A stretch of DNA of 7,412 nt from an uncultured Lachnospiraceae bacterium (GCA_937915975.1 CALGGL010000195.1:1-7412), one strand, 5' to 3'. Shown: positions 1 through 7,349, numbered from the stretch's first letter. The notes: a model not told the origin generated them from the letters alone. A program made the numbers and translations.

Positions 1-2169
1 GTTGGAAAGCATAATCTGTAATATGAGTCCACCCGAAGTCTGTCCTAAGGCCTTGCTTATGCCCATTCCTCTCCACTCGCGACTTATCTTGGCTCTTATT
101 ACAAGCGACTCTACGAAGATTACGATAAATATCGTGATTAAGACGATAATTATGCAAAGCAGCTTCATTGACATCGCAAGAGTACTGATTATACTGTCCA
201 TAGTCTTTTCATCACTTGCTAAAACGATATCATATCCTCTTTCTTTGGCAAGCTTATTAATGTCTTTTTCAAGTTCATCATAGCTTACACCGTCTTTTGC
301 GGATATATTGTATTGATAAACCGGTGTACCCGGAAGAAGCTTCTTTGAAGCTTCTGTTGTCATAATCAGTGTACGTCCCATACGTTCCATACGCTGATTT
401 ATGCCGACAACGATAAATTCTTCCTTTACTCCGCCGTACTCAATCTCTATAACATCGCCTGTCTTTATACCCATATCCTCGGAGACACCGGACGTAATAA
501 GTACTTCATTATCCTCCTTAGGAAGTCTTCCCTCCAAAAGTATTGTATGTTTTGCATTATTGAAATCATCATAAGCATATGAGTAAACCGCATTATTTTT
601 ACCATTATAGTAAACCGTAGGCTCAAAGCCTGTATATACCAATACACTGTCCACCTTATCAAGAGTGAGTAAAGCATCCTTTACCTCTTCATATTTTCCT
701 GAAGCCTCGTTCATTGTTGCGGTTGCTATCTCAAAGCCCATTATCTCTAAAAGGCCTTCCGGTTTATCACCGAAATTCTCCATCATGCCAAAGCCCGCAA
801 GTGAAGAAATTGTAAGAACAGCGGTTATGAATACCATAATAATATTTCTTCCGATACCGCCAAAAGTGTCCTTTAATGAAAGCACGATAGCCACAGGAAG
901 CGGTGTTTTTTCAAATGAAAAATGATTTTTCTTGAAATTATGGGTGTTTATTCCGCCCCTTAAGGCATCAAGTACAGTGACTTTTTTGTAAAGTCTGCCG
1001 GCTGCTCTTGATACAATTGCTATAAGAAGCAATAATCCGATTACAGTACCTACCGCTGCCCCGATGTTTACCGGCTGATTCCAGCTAAGACCTGCAACCG
1101 AGCTTATTATATCGCCAAAGGCTTTAAAGGTAAGCATCGCAACAATTATTCCGATTACGGAACCGACAAGTGCAACAAGACATATCTCTATGGTAAGTGC
1201 TCCGCGAAGCTCCTTAACGGTATATCCGCTTGCTTCAAGAATTCCGGTACTCTTCATATTTTTGTTAATGAAATTCTTGATGCTAAAGGATATGATTACA
1301 ATTGCAATTATCATTATTAAAAATGAGAACATGAGAATAACTGCTACGACTATAAGCGGTACATACTCTGAGCCCATTCTCATCATCTGCCAGTTTAAAA
1401 AAATGTAATTTGTGTAATTATTTTCATCCTCTGCCGGAACAAGCTTCGTAAGCTTTTCCTTATATGCATCACCGATTTCCTTTTCAAGATCGGCAGTTTC
1501 AAATCCGTCTTCAAGCTCCTTTTCGTCGACTCTTCCCTTATAAACAACATATTTCTCAACTGTTGACGGATGCTCATCAAGCAATTTATCAATCATTTTT
1601 TGTGACATATAAACATAATCTATGGTTATATTTATGGTTGAACAAAAATACGGATCCTCCACATAACCTGCGACATTTAATTCATAAGTATCATCTTCAA
1701 TCTTATAAACCAAGGTGTCGCCGATATCAAAGTTTGCCTTCAAGTGAAGCGGTATTAAAATATCGTTTTCTTTTAATTCCTTATCCGGCATTTCAATTTT
1801 CATAAGTGATTTTTCTTCGGTAAAGCTTTCTACAAAGAATGAAAACTCTCCAAACTCATCATCTTTTTTATTCTTATATGATACGGACATTGAAACCATA
1901 GGGGTACTTTCATATTCGACAATATGCTCGTTTTCTTCAAAAACCTCCACTGCTGCCTTATTTGCGATTTCGGTATCATTTACAAAGAGCAGAATGTGCG
2001 CACCATTTATCTTATCAAACCTGTCATCAAGCACCTTTCCAAGTCCAAAAACCGCGGATAAGCTGTCAAAGATTAAAAATGCAGCTATAAAGGTAAGGAT
2101 AAGAAAGGTAATCATGTCACCCTTTTGTTTCTTCATATTGTTTTTGGCTATTACAAATAATTTATACAT
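1..2169 (-). CDS. FtsX/MacB-type ABC transporter permease (partial, C-terminus missing)
   Basis: This is the membrane subunit of an ABC exporter, partner of the ATPase just upstream. The minus-strand frame is open from the ATG at 2169 to the window edge: 723 codons, no stop, so the C-terminus is missing. The start is supported by AGGAGA five to six bases upstream. The layout is a tandem duplication. TM1 (about residues 19-42) is followed by a large extracytoplasmic domain (about 44-265), then a cluster of three TM segments (269-297, 324-345, 369-388). TM5 (438-460), a second extracytoplasmic domain (about 464-660) and TM6 (666-690) follow. Each half carries the FtsX cytoplasmic loop after its TM helix: TGILEASGYTVKEL near 308-321 and MGISKALGQTSGGL near 702-715. 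Two TM segments, perhaps 80-100 residues, are probably missing. Two extracytoplasmic domains fit LolE/MacB-like duplicated permeases rather than BceB, which has one. The substrate cannot be told from sequence. Confidence 0.95.
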   Translation of the reverse strand, partial: MYKLFVIAKNNMKKQKGDMITFLILTFIAAFLIFDSLSAVFGLGKVLDDRFDKINGAHILLFVNDTEIANKAAVEVFEENEHIVEYESTPMVSMSVSYKNKKDDEFGEFSFFVESFTEEKSLMKIEMPDKELKENDILIPLHLKANFDIGDTLVYKIEDDTYELNVAGYVEDPYFCSTINITIDYVYMSQKMIDKLLDEHPSTVEKYVVYKGRVDEKELEDGFETADLEKEIGDAYKEKLTKLVPAEDENNYTNYIFLNWQMMRMGSEYVPLIVVAVILMFSFLIMIIAIVIISFSIKNFINKNMKSTGILEASGYTVKELRGALTIEICLVALVGSVIGIIVAMLTFKAFGDIISSVAGLSWNQPVNIGAAVGTVIGLLLLIAIVSRAAGRLYKKVTVLDALRGGINTHNFKKNHFSFEKTPLPVAIVLSLKDTFGGIGRNIIMVFITAVLTISSLAGFGMMENFGDKPEGLLEIMGFEIATATMNEASGKYEEVKDALLTLDKVDSVLVYTGFEPTVYYNGKNNAVYSYAYDDFNNAKHTILLEGRLPKEDNEVLITSGVSEDMGIKTGDVIEIEYGGVKEEFIVVGINQRMERMGRTLIMTTEASKKLLPGTPVYQYNISAKDGVSYDELEKDINKLAKERGYDIVLASDEKTMDSIISTLAMSMKLLCIIIVLITIFIVIFVESLVIRAKISREWRGMGISKALGQTSGGLILQIMLSN

Positions 2170-2193
2170 AATATTCTCCTCGCATAATCAAAT

Positions 2194-2208
2194 AAACCTT
2201 AAAGGTTT
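2194..2208 (-). repeat. Small palindrome between the ATPase and permease genes
   Basis: AAACCTT and AAGGTTT lie on either side of a single A in the 45-base gap, about 25 bases before the permease start codon. As RNA it would give a short AU-rich hairpin of about five pairs. It could influence translation or stability of the second cistron, but it is weak and may be chance. No T-run follows on the minus strand, so it is not a terminator. Confidence 0.35.
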
Positions 2209-2214
2209 TACATC

Positions 2215-3063
2215 CTACCATCCCTGCTCCTGTAAGAAATCCTTGAGTTTCTTATGTCTTTCAATTGCCTTTTCCTGATTAGGATTTTTCTCATCCTTAT
2301 AGTCACCGACATATTCGCCAAGGTCTATCTCATTGGCAATAACTCCGTCCGAAAGATATATGATTCTGTTACCTCTTTCCGCTGCCTTAATCGTATGCGT
2401 TACCATTACGATGCTCTGTCCGCTTTGGTTTAAGTCACTTAAAATGTTAAGTACATTTATCGTATTTTGTGAGTTAAGTGCACCGGTCGGCTCATCAGCA
2501 AATAGCACCTCCGGCTCATTTATGACTCCTCTGACAACCGCAACTCTCTGCTGCTGTCCACCCGAAAGCTGTGTCGGAAACTTACGCCAGTCGGTTTCCT
2601 CTATCTCAACTCTCTTAAGAAGCTCCTTTGACTTTGCTGCAAGCGCCTTTCTGTCCTTAGTTCGAAGAAGTCCGCTTACCATTACATTGTCAAGTGCGCT
2701 CATAGAATCATTTAAGTAATTCTGCTGAAATACGAAGCCTGCGTGATATCTTCTGAAAAGTGCCAGCTTATCATTGCTAAACTTTGAAATCTCGATTCCC
2801 TTTCTATCTGATCCTTTTTCTTTCGAAGCCTTTTTTGAATTTATGTCATCAACAAAGTATGTAATGCTTCCAAGCGTCGGTCTGTCCATTCCCGAAAGCG
2901 CATATAATAATGTACTCTTACCCGAACCGGAGTTACCCATAACAACCGTAAAATCTCCCTTATAAACATTAAGATTCAGATTCTTAAGTACATGCTGCTG
3001 AACCGATTCATTTGAAAATGTCTTTGATAAATCCTTTGCCGTTAAAATTATTTCTTTACTCAT
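2215..3063 (-). CDS. ABC transporter ATP-binding protein (LolD/MacB/BceA-type)
   Basis: This is the cytoplasmic ATPase that powers the adjacent FtsX-type permease. At 282 residues it is longer than the usual 220-255 of the family. All nucleotide-binding motifs are visible: Walker A GNSGSGKST (43-51), Q-loop glutamine in GFVFQQ (Q113), signature LSGGQ (166-170), Walker B VLFADE (186-191, catalytic E191) and the H-loop histidine in VTHT (H223). The D-loop reads GALNS, with Asn197 where Asp is usual. Two further oddities are a charged insertion of roughly 20 residues between the Walker A half and the Q-loop (about 73-96, rich in Lys, Asp and Ser) and a charged C-terminal tail (about 250-282) ending in Gly-Trp. 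The start is supported by AGGTGA five bases upstream. The gene ends in TAG 45 bases before the permease start, so the two form an operon. No two-component system is visible beside it. The exported substrate is unknown. Confidence 0.97.
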   Translation of the reverse strand: MSKEIILTAKDLSKTFSNESVQQHVLKNLNLNVYKGDFTVVMGNSGSGKSTLLYALSGMDRPTLGSITYFVDDINSKKASKEKGSDRKGIEISKFSNDKLALFRRYHAGFVFQQNYLNDSMSALDNVMVSGLLRTKDRKALAAKSKELLKRVEIEETDWRKFPTQLSGGQQQRVAVVRGVINEPEVLFADEPTGALNSQNTINVLNILSDLNQSGQSIVMVTHTIKAAERGNRIIYLSDGVIANEIDLGEYVGDYKDEKNPNQEKAIERHKKLKDFLQEQGW

Positions 3064-3109
3064 TTAATTCACCTTTTCCTTTTTAATTTCGGGAAGAAAT
3101 TTCCTAAAT

Positions 3110-3126
3110 CGGTTATTAAATCACCG
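3110..3126. promoter_or_regulatory. Near-palindromic dyad in the ABC operon leader (candidate operator)
   Basis: On the minus strand the sequence is CGGTGATTTAATAACCG. It equals its reverse complement at every position except the centre and one symmetric pair (5 and 13). It lies 47-63 bases upstream of the ATPase start, between the leader hairpin and the ribosome site. The inner half-sites leave almost no room for an RNA loop, so a dimeric DNA-binding protein is the more natural reading. The matching regulator is not in the window. Confidence 0.35.
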
Positions 3127-3127
3127 T

Positions 3128-3189
3128 AAAGAAAAACTTCCGTATCAATTTGTTGAGTTTAATATACAACAAACTAAAACGGAAGTCTT
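3128..3189 (-). terminator. Long leader hairpin with U-run: candidate attenuator of the ABC operon
   Basis: Two 23-base arms (3133-3155 and 3167-3189) face each other across an 11-base loop. Nineteen positions are Watson-Crick pairs. Of the four others, three are G-U wobbles when read as minus-strand RNA but A-C clashes when read as plus-strand RNA, and the fourth is U-U. This points to a structure in the transcript heading into the ABC operon. On that strand the core arm (ACTTCCGT with ACGGAAGT) runs straight into TTTTTCTTT, as in an intrinsic terminator. It ends about 65 bases before the ATPase start codon with no gene between, so it would act as a conditional stop in the leader. The promoter that feeds it could not be identified with confidence. 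Confidence 0.6.
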
Positions 3190-3248
3190 AACCTGTATCT
3201 TCTCTATTTCTTAATTAATTCTTAAATAAACACACAAATATAAAAAAA

Positions 3249-3277
3249 TTGACTTTTTTCGCATACATTTTTATAAT
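3249..3277 (+). promoter_or_regulatory. Sigma-A promoter of the diguanylate cyclase gene
   Basis: The -35 box TTGACT (3249-3254) and the -10 box TATAAT (3272-3277) are separated by exactly 17 bases, close to the housekeeping consensus. Transcription would begin near 3284, giving a 5' leader of about 65 bases that ends in the ribosome site AAAAGGTGA (3336-3343), five bases before the ATG. An AAAAGGT element occurs twice in the leader (3311-3317 and 3337-3343). No riboswitch-sized fold is seen. Confidence 0.8.
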
Positions 3278-3348
3278 TTATGGTGATGTTTTAATTTTTT
3301 TGCATAAAATAAAAGGTATTAATTTTTTACCACACAAAAGGTGATTAT

Positions 3349-4743
3349 ATGAAAAAAAGAAAATTACGTCAATCTGCAAAATATACAATTATCATAAGCA
3401 TTTTTCTGCTTGCTGTTAATGTTATCCTCGGTTATGTACTGATTCAACAATCAAAATCCGCGATGACCGAGCTTATGAATGAGCGTATGCTGGACGTATC
3501 CAACACTGCCGCAGCTTCTTTGGACGGCGATTTGCTCGCATCTATTGATGAAAATTCAATGAACAGCGATGCCTATAATGAGATAGTACGTGACCTTAGA
3601 TTATTCCAAAACAACATAGATCTCGAATACATTTATACTGTTAAGGATATGGGTGACGGAAGCTTTGGGTTTATCATAGATCCGGATCCGGAAGATCCCG
3701 GACTTTATGGTGAAAAAGTAACCTATACGGATGCACTTTACAAGGCAAGCCTTGGTACACCCGGTGTTGATGATGAGTCTTTTGAAGACCGTTGGGGAAC
3801 CTTTTACAGTGCATACAGCCCGGTATTTGATTCCAACGGAAATGTCGCAGGTATAGTCGGCGTTGATTTCAACGCCAAATGGTATAAAAACCAAATCAAA
3901 AGATATACAACCTCCATCATCATTATAAGTGTGCTTTCACTTCTCATAGGTGCGATTGTTGTCATTTTAATAACATCTCAGGTAAGAAGACGATTAAACG
4001 GGGTTTACAACGAGCTGAATTCCCTCGCTTTGGATATAGAAAGACTTAACAAAGAAATGTCTTCCAATTCCGGTACAAATGATTCATCAAATCTTACAGC
4101 AAAGGATTTTGAACTGTCTAATTCAGGTAACAGAAAAAGTCTTCATCTTACCAAGGATGCCATCGGTGCACTTGGAGATAAAATCAACTCCATGCACGAT
4201 GAAATGACTCATTACATTTCTTATGTTAAAGAACAGGCGTATACGGATTCCATGACCGGTGTCGGAAATAAAACGGCTTACCTTGATCTTGTTAAGAGAT
4301 TAAACAAGAAAATTGAAAAGAAAACCGCTTCATTTGCGATAGCAGTCTTTGACGTAAACGGTCTAAAAAAAGTAAATGATAATTTGGGCCATGAATATGG
4401 TGATATGATTATTTGTGACACAGCACTTATTATAAAAAGAGTGTTTGCCAATTCCCATGTTTTCAGAATTGGCGGTGATGAATTTATTACCATATTGGAA
4501 GGGCGTTACACGGACAAATATATAATAGAATTATTTAAGGATATTGATAACGAACTTGCTTCCTTCAACGAAAAAGAAAAAACCTATGAGATGACTCTTT
4601 CATTTTCAAAAGGAGCATCAGTATTCCGTGCTGAATCAGACAGTGATTATCAGACAGTATTCAAGCGTGCGGACGAGGCAATGTACGCAAATAAGGGACA
4701 ATATTACAGACAGTTCGGTGACAGAAGAAAGAGAGAAGACTAA
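3349..4743 (+). CDS. Membrane diguanylate cyclase with Cache-like extracellular sensor (GGDEF)
   Basis: The product (464 residues) should make cyclic di-GMP from two GTP at the inner face of the membrane, controlled by an outside signal. TM1 (about 13-33) and TM2 (about 189-210) bracket an extracellular domain (34-187). Its end, with YSPVFDSNGNVAGIVGVDFN near 156-175, is typical of Cache/PAS-like ligand sensors. Then comes a cytoplasmic linker with a HAMP-like second helix (DAIGALGDKINSM, about 270-282) and a Ser/Asn-rich stretch (238-248). The GGDEF domain (about 298-455) has DSMTGVGNKTAY, DVNGLKKVND (metal ligand D335, substrate N343), D352, an intact GGDEF (375-379) and ADEAMY. The inhibitory RxxD site expected nine residues before GGDEF is absent (366-369 is FANS), so product feedback is probably lacking. 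No EAL domain is present. The start is set by AAAAGGTGA five bases upstream. The ligand is unknown. Confidence 0.96.
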   Translation: MKKRKLRQSAKYTIIISIFLLAVNVILGYVLIQQSKSAMTELMNERMLDVSNTAAASLDGDLLASIDENSMNSDAYNEIVRDLRLFQNNIDLEYIYTVKDMGDGSFGFIIDPDPEDPGLYGEKVTYTDALYKASLGTPGVDDESFEDRWGTFYSAYSPVFDSNGNVAGIVGVDFNAKWYKNQIKRYTTSIIIISVLSLLIGAIVVILITSQVRRRLNGVYNELNSLALDIERLNKEMSSNSGTNDSSNLTAKDFELSNSGNRKSLHLTKDAIGALGDKINSMHDEMTHYISYVKEQAYTDSMTGVGNKTAYLDLVKRLNKKIEKKTASFAIAVFDVNGLKKVNDNLGHEYGDMIICDTALIIKRVFANSHVFRIGGDEFITILEGRYTDKYIIELFKDIDNELASFNEKEKTYEMTLSFSKGASVFRAESDSDYQTVFKRADEAMYANKGQYYRQFGDRRKRED

Positions 4744-4764
4744 GGTAAATCCAAAGGTAAATCG
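4741..4764 (+). repeat. Two tandem 12-base direct repeats ahead of the phosphorylase promoter
   Basis: The core AAGGTAAATC occurs at 4742-4751 and again at 4754-4763; the two 12-base units agree at 10 of 12 positions. The first copy overlaps the cyclase stop codon. The pair ends 15 bases upstream of the -35 box of the next gene, where an activator would bind. The 12-base period is close to one helical turn. A regulatory role is inference, and the short length means chance cannot be excluded. Confidence 0.35.
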
Positions 4765-4778
4765 TGATACTTTTTTTA

Positions 4779-4807
4779 TTGTCTTTTATGCACTTTTATT
4801 ATATAAT
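4779..4807 (+). promoter_or_regulatory. cbp: Sigma-A promoter of the cellobiose phosphorylase gene
   Basis: TTGTCT (4779-4784) and a perfect TATAAT (4802-4807) are spaced by 17 bases. The start point would be near 4814, leaving a short leader of about 28 bases before the ATG at 4842. The -35 box matches consensus at four of six positions, which would suit help from an upstream activator. No clear CcpA cre site is seen here. Confidence 0.75.
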
Positions 4808-4824
4808 GAGAGTAGCGTTTTATG

Positions 4825-4833
4825 AAAGGAAGG
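4825..4833 (+). promoter_or_regulatory. cbp: Strong ribosome binding site that fixes the phosphorylase start
   Basis: AAAGGAAGG lies eight bases before the ATG at 4842. It decides against an in-frame GTG at 4764. That longer form would place the -10 box inside the coding region and add 26 residues that do not belong to the family, whose members begin near MKFGYFDD. Confidence 0.85.
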
Positions 4834-4841
4834 TATACTAC

Positions 4842-7292
4842 ATGAAATTTGGTTACTTTGATGACGCAAACAAAGAATACGTCATCACATCACCAAGAAC
4901 TCCTTATCCTTGGATTAACTACCTGGGAACTCAGGATTTCTTTTCTCTTATTTCTAACACAGCAGGAGGTTACCACTTCTACAAGGATGCTCGTCTTAGA
5001 AGAATTACAAGATATCGTTATAACAATGTGCCGGTTGATATGGGTGGACGTTATTTCTACATAAATGAAGATGGAAACATCTGGTCCCCTGGCTGGTCAC
5101 CTGTAAAGAGAGAGCTTGAATTCTATCAGTGCCGTCATGGTATGGGATATACCATAATTACAGGTAAGAGCAATGGCCTTAAGGCTGAGGTTACATTTTT
5201 CGTTCCACAGAACTATCAGGGCGAAATTCAAAAGGTAGTTCTCACAAACGAAGCAACAACTAAGAAGACATTTACACTTTTCTCATTCCTTGAGTGGTGT
5301 TTATGGAATGCTGAGGACGATTCAACCAACTTCCAGAGAAACTTCAATACAGGTGAGGTTGAGGTTGAAGGATCAACATTATTCCACAAAACAGAATACA
5401 AAGAGCGTCGTGATCACTTTGCATTCTATACTGTTAATTCACCTATAAATGGATATGACTGTGACCGTGAATCATTTATGGGCTTATACAATGGTTTCCA
5501 GAATCCTGATGCAGTTGTTAACGGAAAGTCCAACAACTCAAAGGCTGACGGATGGTCACCTATCGCTTCACACAGCATTGATATTACACTTAATCCGGGT
5601 GAATCTAAGGATCTTATCTTCATCCTCGGTTATGTTGAGAATGGCGATGACAAGTGGAATGCTGACGGAACCATGAAGAAGGACAAGGCTTACGATATGA
5701 TAGCTAAGTTCGATACTACCGAAAAGGTTGATGCAGCATTTGAAGCTAATAAGACTATGTGGAATGACCTTCTTTCCAAGTATTCGGTTGAGACACCTGA
5801 TGACAAGATGAACCGTATGGTTAACATATGGAATCAGTATCAGTGTATGGTAACTTTCAATATGTCACGTTCCGCTTCATACTTCGAGAGTGGTATCGGA
5901 CGTGGTATGGGATTCAGAGATTCCAATCAGGATTTACTTGGTTTCGTACACCAGATTCCTGACAGAGCAAGAGAGAGAATCTTAGACCTTGCTGCAACTC
6001 AGTTTGAAGACGGTGGATGCTTCCATCAGTATCAGCCTCTTACTAAAAAGGGTAATGATGCTGTCGGCGGTGACTTCTCAGATGATCCATTGTGGATGAT
6101 TCTTTCAACTGCAGCATATATCAAGGAGACAGGCGATTACTCAATCCTTGACGAAATGGTTCCTTACAGAAATGACGAAAAGCTTGCACAGCCAATGATG
6201 CATCACTTAAAGCAGTCATTCTACAGAGTAGTTAATAACGTAGGTCCTCATGGACTTCCACTTAGCATGAGAGCTGACTGGAACGATTGTCTCAATCTTT
6301 CCTGCTTCTCATCAGTACCTGGCGAAAGCTTCCAGACCTACACTTCACCTAAGTATGGTGATGATAAGTATTCAAAGGTTGCTGAGTCAATGTTTGTTGC
6401 AACACTCTTTACATATACTGCTCCACTTTATGTAGAGCTTTGCGAGTACAAGGGCGATACAGAGGGTGCTAAGGCGGCGCGTGAAGAGATAGATAAGATG
6501 AAGGATAATATCCTTAAGAGCGGTTGGGATGGCAACTGGTTTATCAGAGCATACGATGACTTTGGTAAAAAGGTTGGTTCCAACGAATGTGAAGAGGGTA
6601 AGATATTTATCGAGCCACAGGGCTTCGGTATTATGTCAGATATCGGTAAGGAAGACGGCTATGCAGAGAAGATTATCGATGCAGTAGAGGACAAGCTTGG
6701 ATGCAAGTATGGTCTTGTACTTAACAATCCTGCATTTACCAAGTACTTTATCGAATATGGTGAGATTTCTACATATCCTGCAGGTTATAAGGAGAATGCC
6801 GGTGTATTCTGCCACAACAATGCATGGATGATCGCAGCTGCTGCTTATGCAGGACAGGGCGACAAGGCATACGACTGGTATTCACGTATTGCACCTGCTT
6901 ACCTTGAGGACATTTCAGACTTACACAGAACTGAGCCTTATGTATATGCTCAGATGATAGCCGGTAAGGACGCAGGACGTTCAGGTGAGGCTAAGAACTC
7001 ATGGCTTACAGGTACCGCTGCATGGAACTTCGTAGCAGTATCACAGTACATCTTAGGTATCATTCCTGACTTTGGCGGACTTAAGATTGACCCATCTATT
7101 CCAAAGGAGTGGGACGGCTTCACAGCTTCAAGACAGTTCAGAGGCGACACTTACGATATCAAGGTTACTAACCCTGACCACGTATGCAAGGGCGTTAAGA
7201 GTATGTCAGTAGACGGCAAGGCTGTAGACGGCAACGTAATCCCTGTAATCGGTGACGGCGCTACCCACACAGTTGAGGTTGTTCTTGGTTAA
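4842..7292 (+). CDS. cbp: Cellobiose phosphorylase, GH94 (EC 2.4.1.20)
   Basis: This cytoplasmic enzyme splits cellobiose with inorganic phosphate, giving alpha-glucose 1-phosphate and glucose with inversion, and so saves one ATP compared with hydrolysis. From the ATG at 4842 it has 816 residues, close to the roughly 811 of the clostridial enzyme. The N-terminus ([16 protein letters not shown], then [10 protein letters not shown]) is the family hallmark; there is no signal peptide. The GH94 order is visible: an N-terminal beta-sandwich (about 1-270), a helical linker, an (alpha/alpha)6 barrel (about 310-730) and a short C-terminal beta region. Functional residues include the RD of GFRDSNQD (359-360), the DWND motif with general acid D482, the H of FCHNNAW (H658), and TG of WLTGTAAW (T723-G724). 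The last two match by spacing the phosphate-binding His and Thr-Gly known from chitobiose phosphorylase. Cellodextrin phosphorylases are much longer, so cellobiose is the best substrate call. Lysine codons are mostly AAG, unlike the neighbours, which suggests high expression. The gene has its own promoter and terminator. Confidence 0.97.
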   Translation: MKFGYFDDANKEYVITSPRTPYPWINYLGTQDFFSLISNTAGGYHFYKDARLRRITRYRYNNVPVDMGGRYFYINEDGNIWSPGWSPVKRELEFYQCRHGMGYTIITGKSNGLKAEVTFFVPQNYQGEIQKVVLTNEATTKKTFTLFSFLEWCLWNAEDDSTNFQRNFNTGEVEVEGSTLFHKTEYKERRDHFAFYTVNSPINGYDCDRESFMGLYNGFQNPDAVVNGKSNNSKADGWSPIASHSIDITLNPGESKDLIFILGYVENGDDKWNADGTMKKDKAYDMIAKFDTTEKVDAAFEANKTMWNDLLSKYSVETPDDKMNRMVNIWNQYQCMVTFNMSRSASYFESGIGRGMGFRDSNQDLLGFVHQIPDRARERILDLAATQFEDGGCFHQYQPLTKKGNDAVGGDFSDDPLWMILSTAAYIKETGDYSILDEMVPYRNDEKLAQPMMHHLKQSFYRVVNNVGPHGLPLSMRADWNDCLNLSCFSSVPGESFQTYTSPKYGDDKYSKVAESMFVATLFTYTAPLYVELCEYKGDTEGAKAAREEIDKMKDNILKSGWDGNWFIRAYDDFGKKVGSNECEEGKIFIEPQGFGIMSDIGKEDGYAEKIIDAVEDKLGCKYGLVLNNPAFTKYFIEYGEISTYPAGYKENAGVFCHNNAWMIAAAAYAGQGDKAYDWYSRIAPAYLEDISDLHRTEPYVYAQMIAGKDAGRSGEAKNSWLTGTAAWNFVAVSQYILGIIPDFGGLKIDPSIPKEWDGFTASRQFRGDTYDIKVTNPDHVCKGVKSMSVDGKAVDGNVIPVIGDGATHTVEVVLG

Positions 7293-7314
7293 TCAATAAA
7301 AACCTATGAAACGC

Positions 7315-7349
7315 AATCGGGAGCTCATATGAGCTCCCGGTTTTTATTT
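7315..7349 (+). terminator. Intrinsic terminator after cellobiose phosphorylase
   Basis: A perfect 22-base palindrome (7318-7339) gives a nine-pair GC-rich stem, CGGGAGCTC with GAGCTCCCG, and an ATAT loop. It is followed by GTTTTTATTT. It starts 25 bases after the stop codon. The opposite strand has no good T-run, so it works mainly on plus-strand transcription and ends the phosphorylase message as a single gene or as the last gene of a read-through unit. Confidence 0.93.

Noticed and set aside
1464..1805. Plus-strand reading frames opposite the permease (for example 1464-1805 and 2-283)
   Set aside because: They lie wholly inside the uninterrupted minus-strand permease frame, lack ribosome sites and show no recognisable domain.
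3133..3189. The same hairpin as a plus-strand terminator or as the ends of a small mobile element
   Set aside because: On the plus strand three pairs become A-C mismatches and no T-run follows the stem. There is no target-site duplication or coding content to support a mobile element.
3190..3300. A minus-strand promoter for the ABC operon
   Set aside because: Several AT-rich -10-like hexamers exist (for example TATATT in the hairpin loop at 3161-3166), but none has an acceptable -35 at 16-18 bases, so no position is claimed.
3284..3348. A cyclic di-GMP riboswitch in the leader of the cyclase gene
   Set aside because: The leader is only about 65 bases, AT-rich, and lacks the multi-helix fold and conserved motifs of either known class.
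4744..4778. An intrinsic terminator for the cyclase gene at the T-run 4771-4777
   Set aside because: Only a three-base-pair stem can be drawn before the T-run, too weak to call a terminator.
4764..4841. A 26-residue N-terminal extension of the phosphorylase starting at GTG 4764
   Set aside because: It would cover the promoter -10 box and the ribosome site, lacks its own ribosome site and is not part of the GH94 family. The ATG at 4842 fits all signals.
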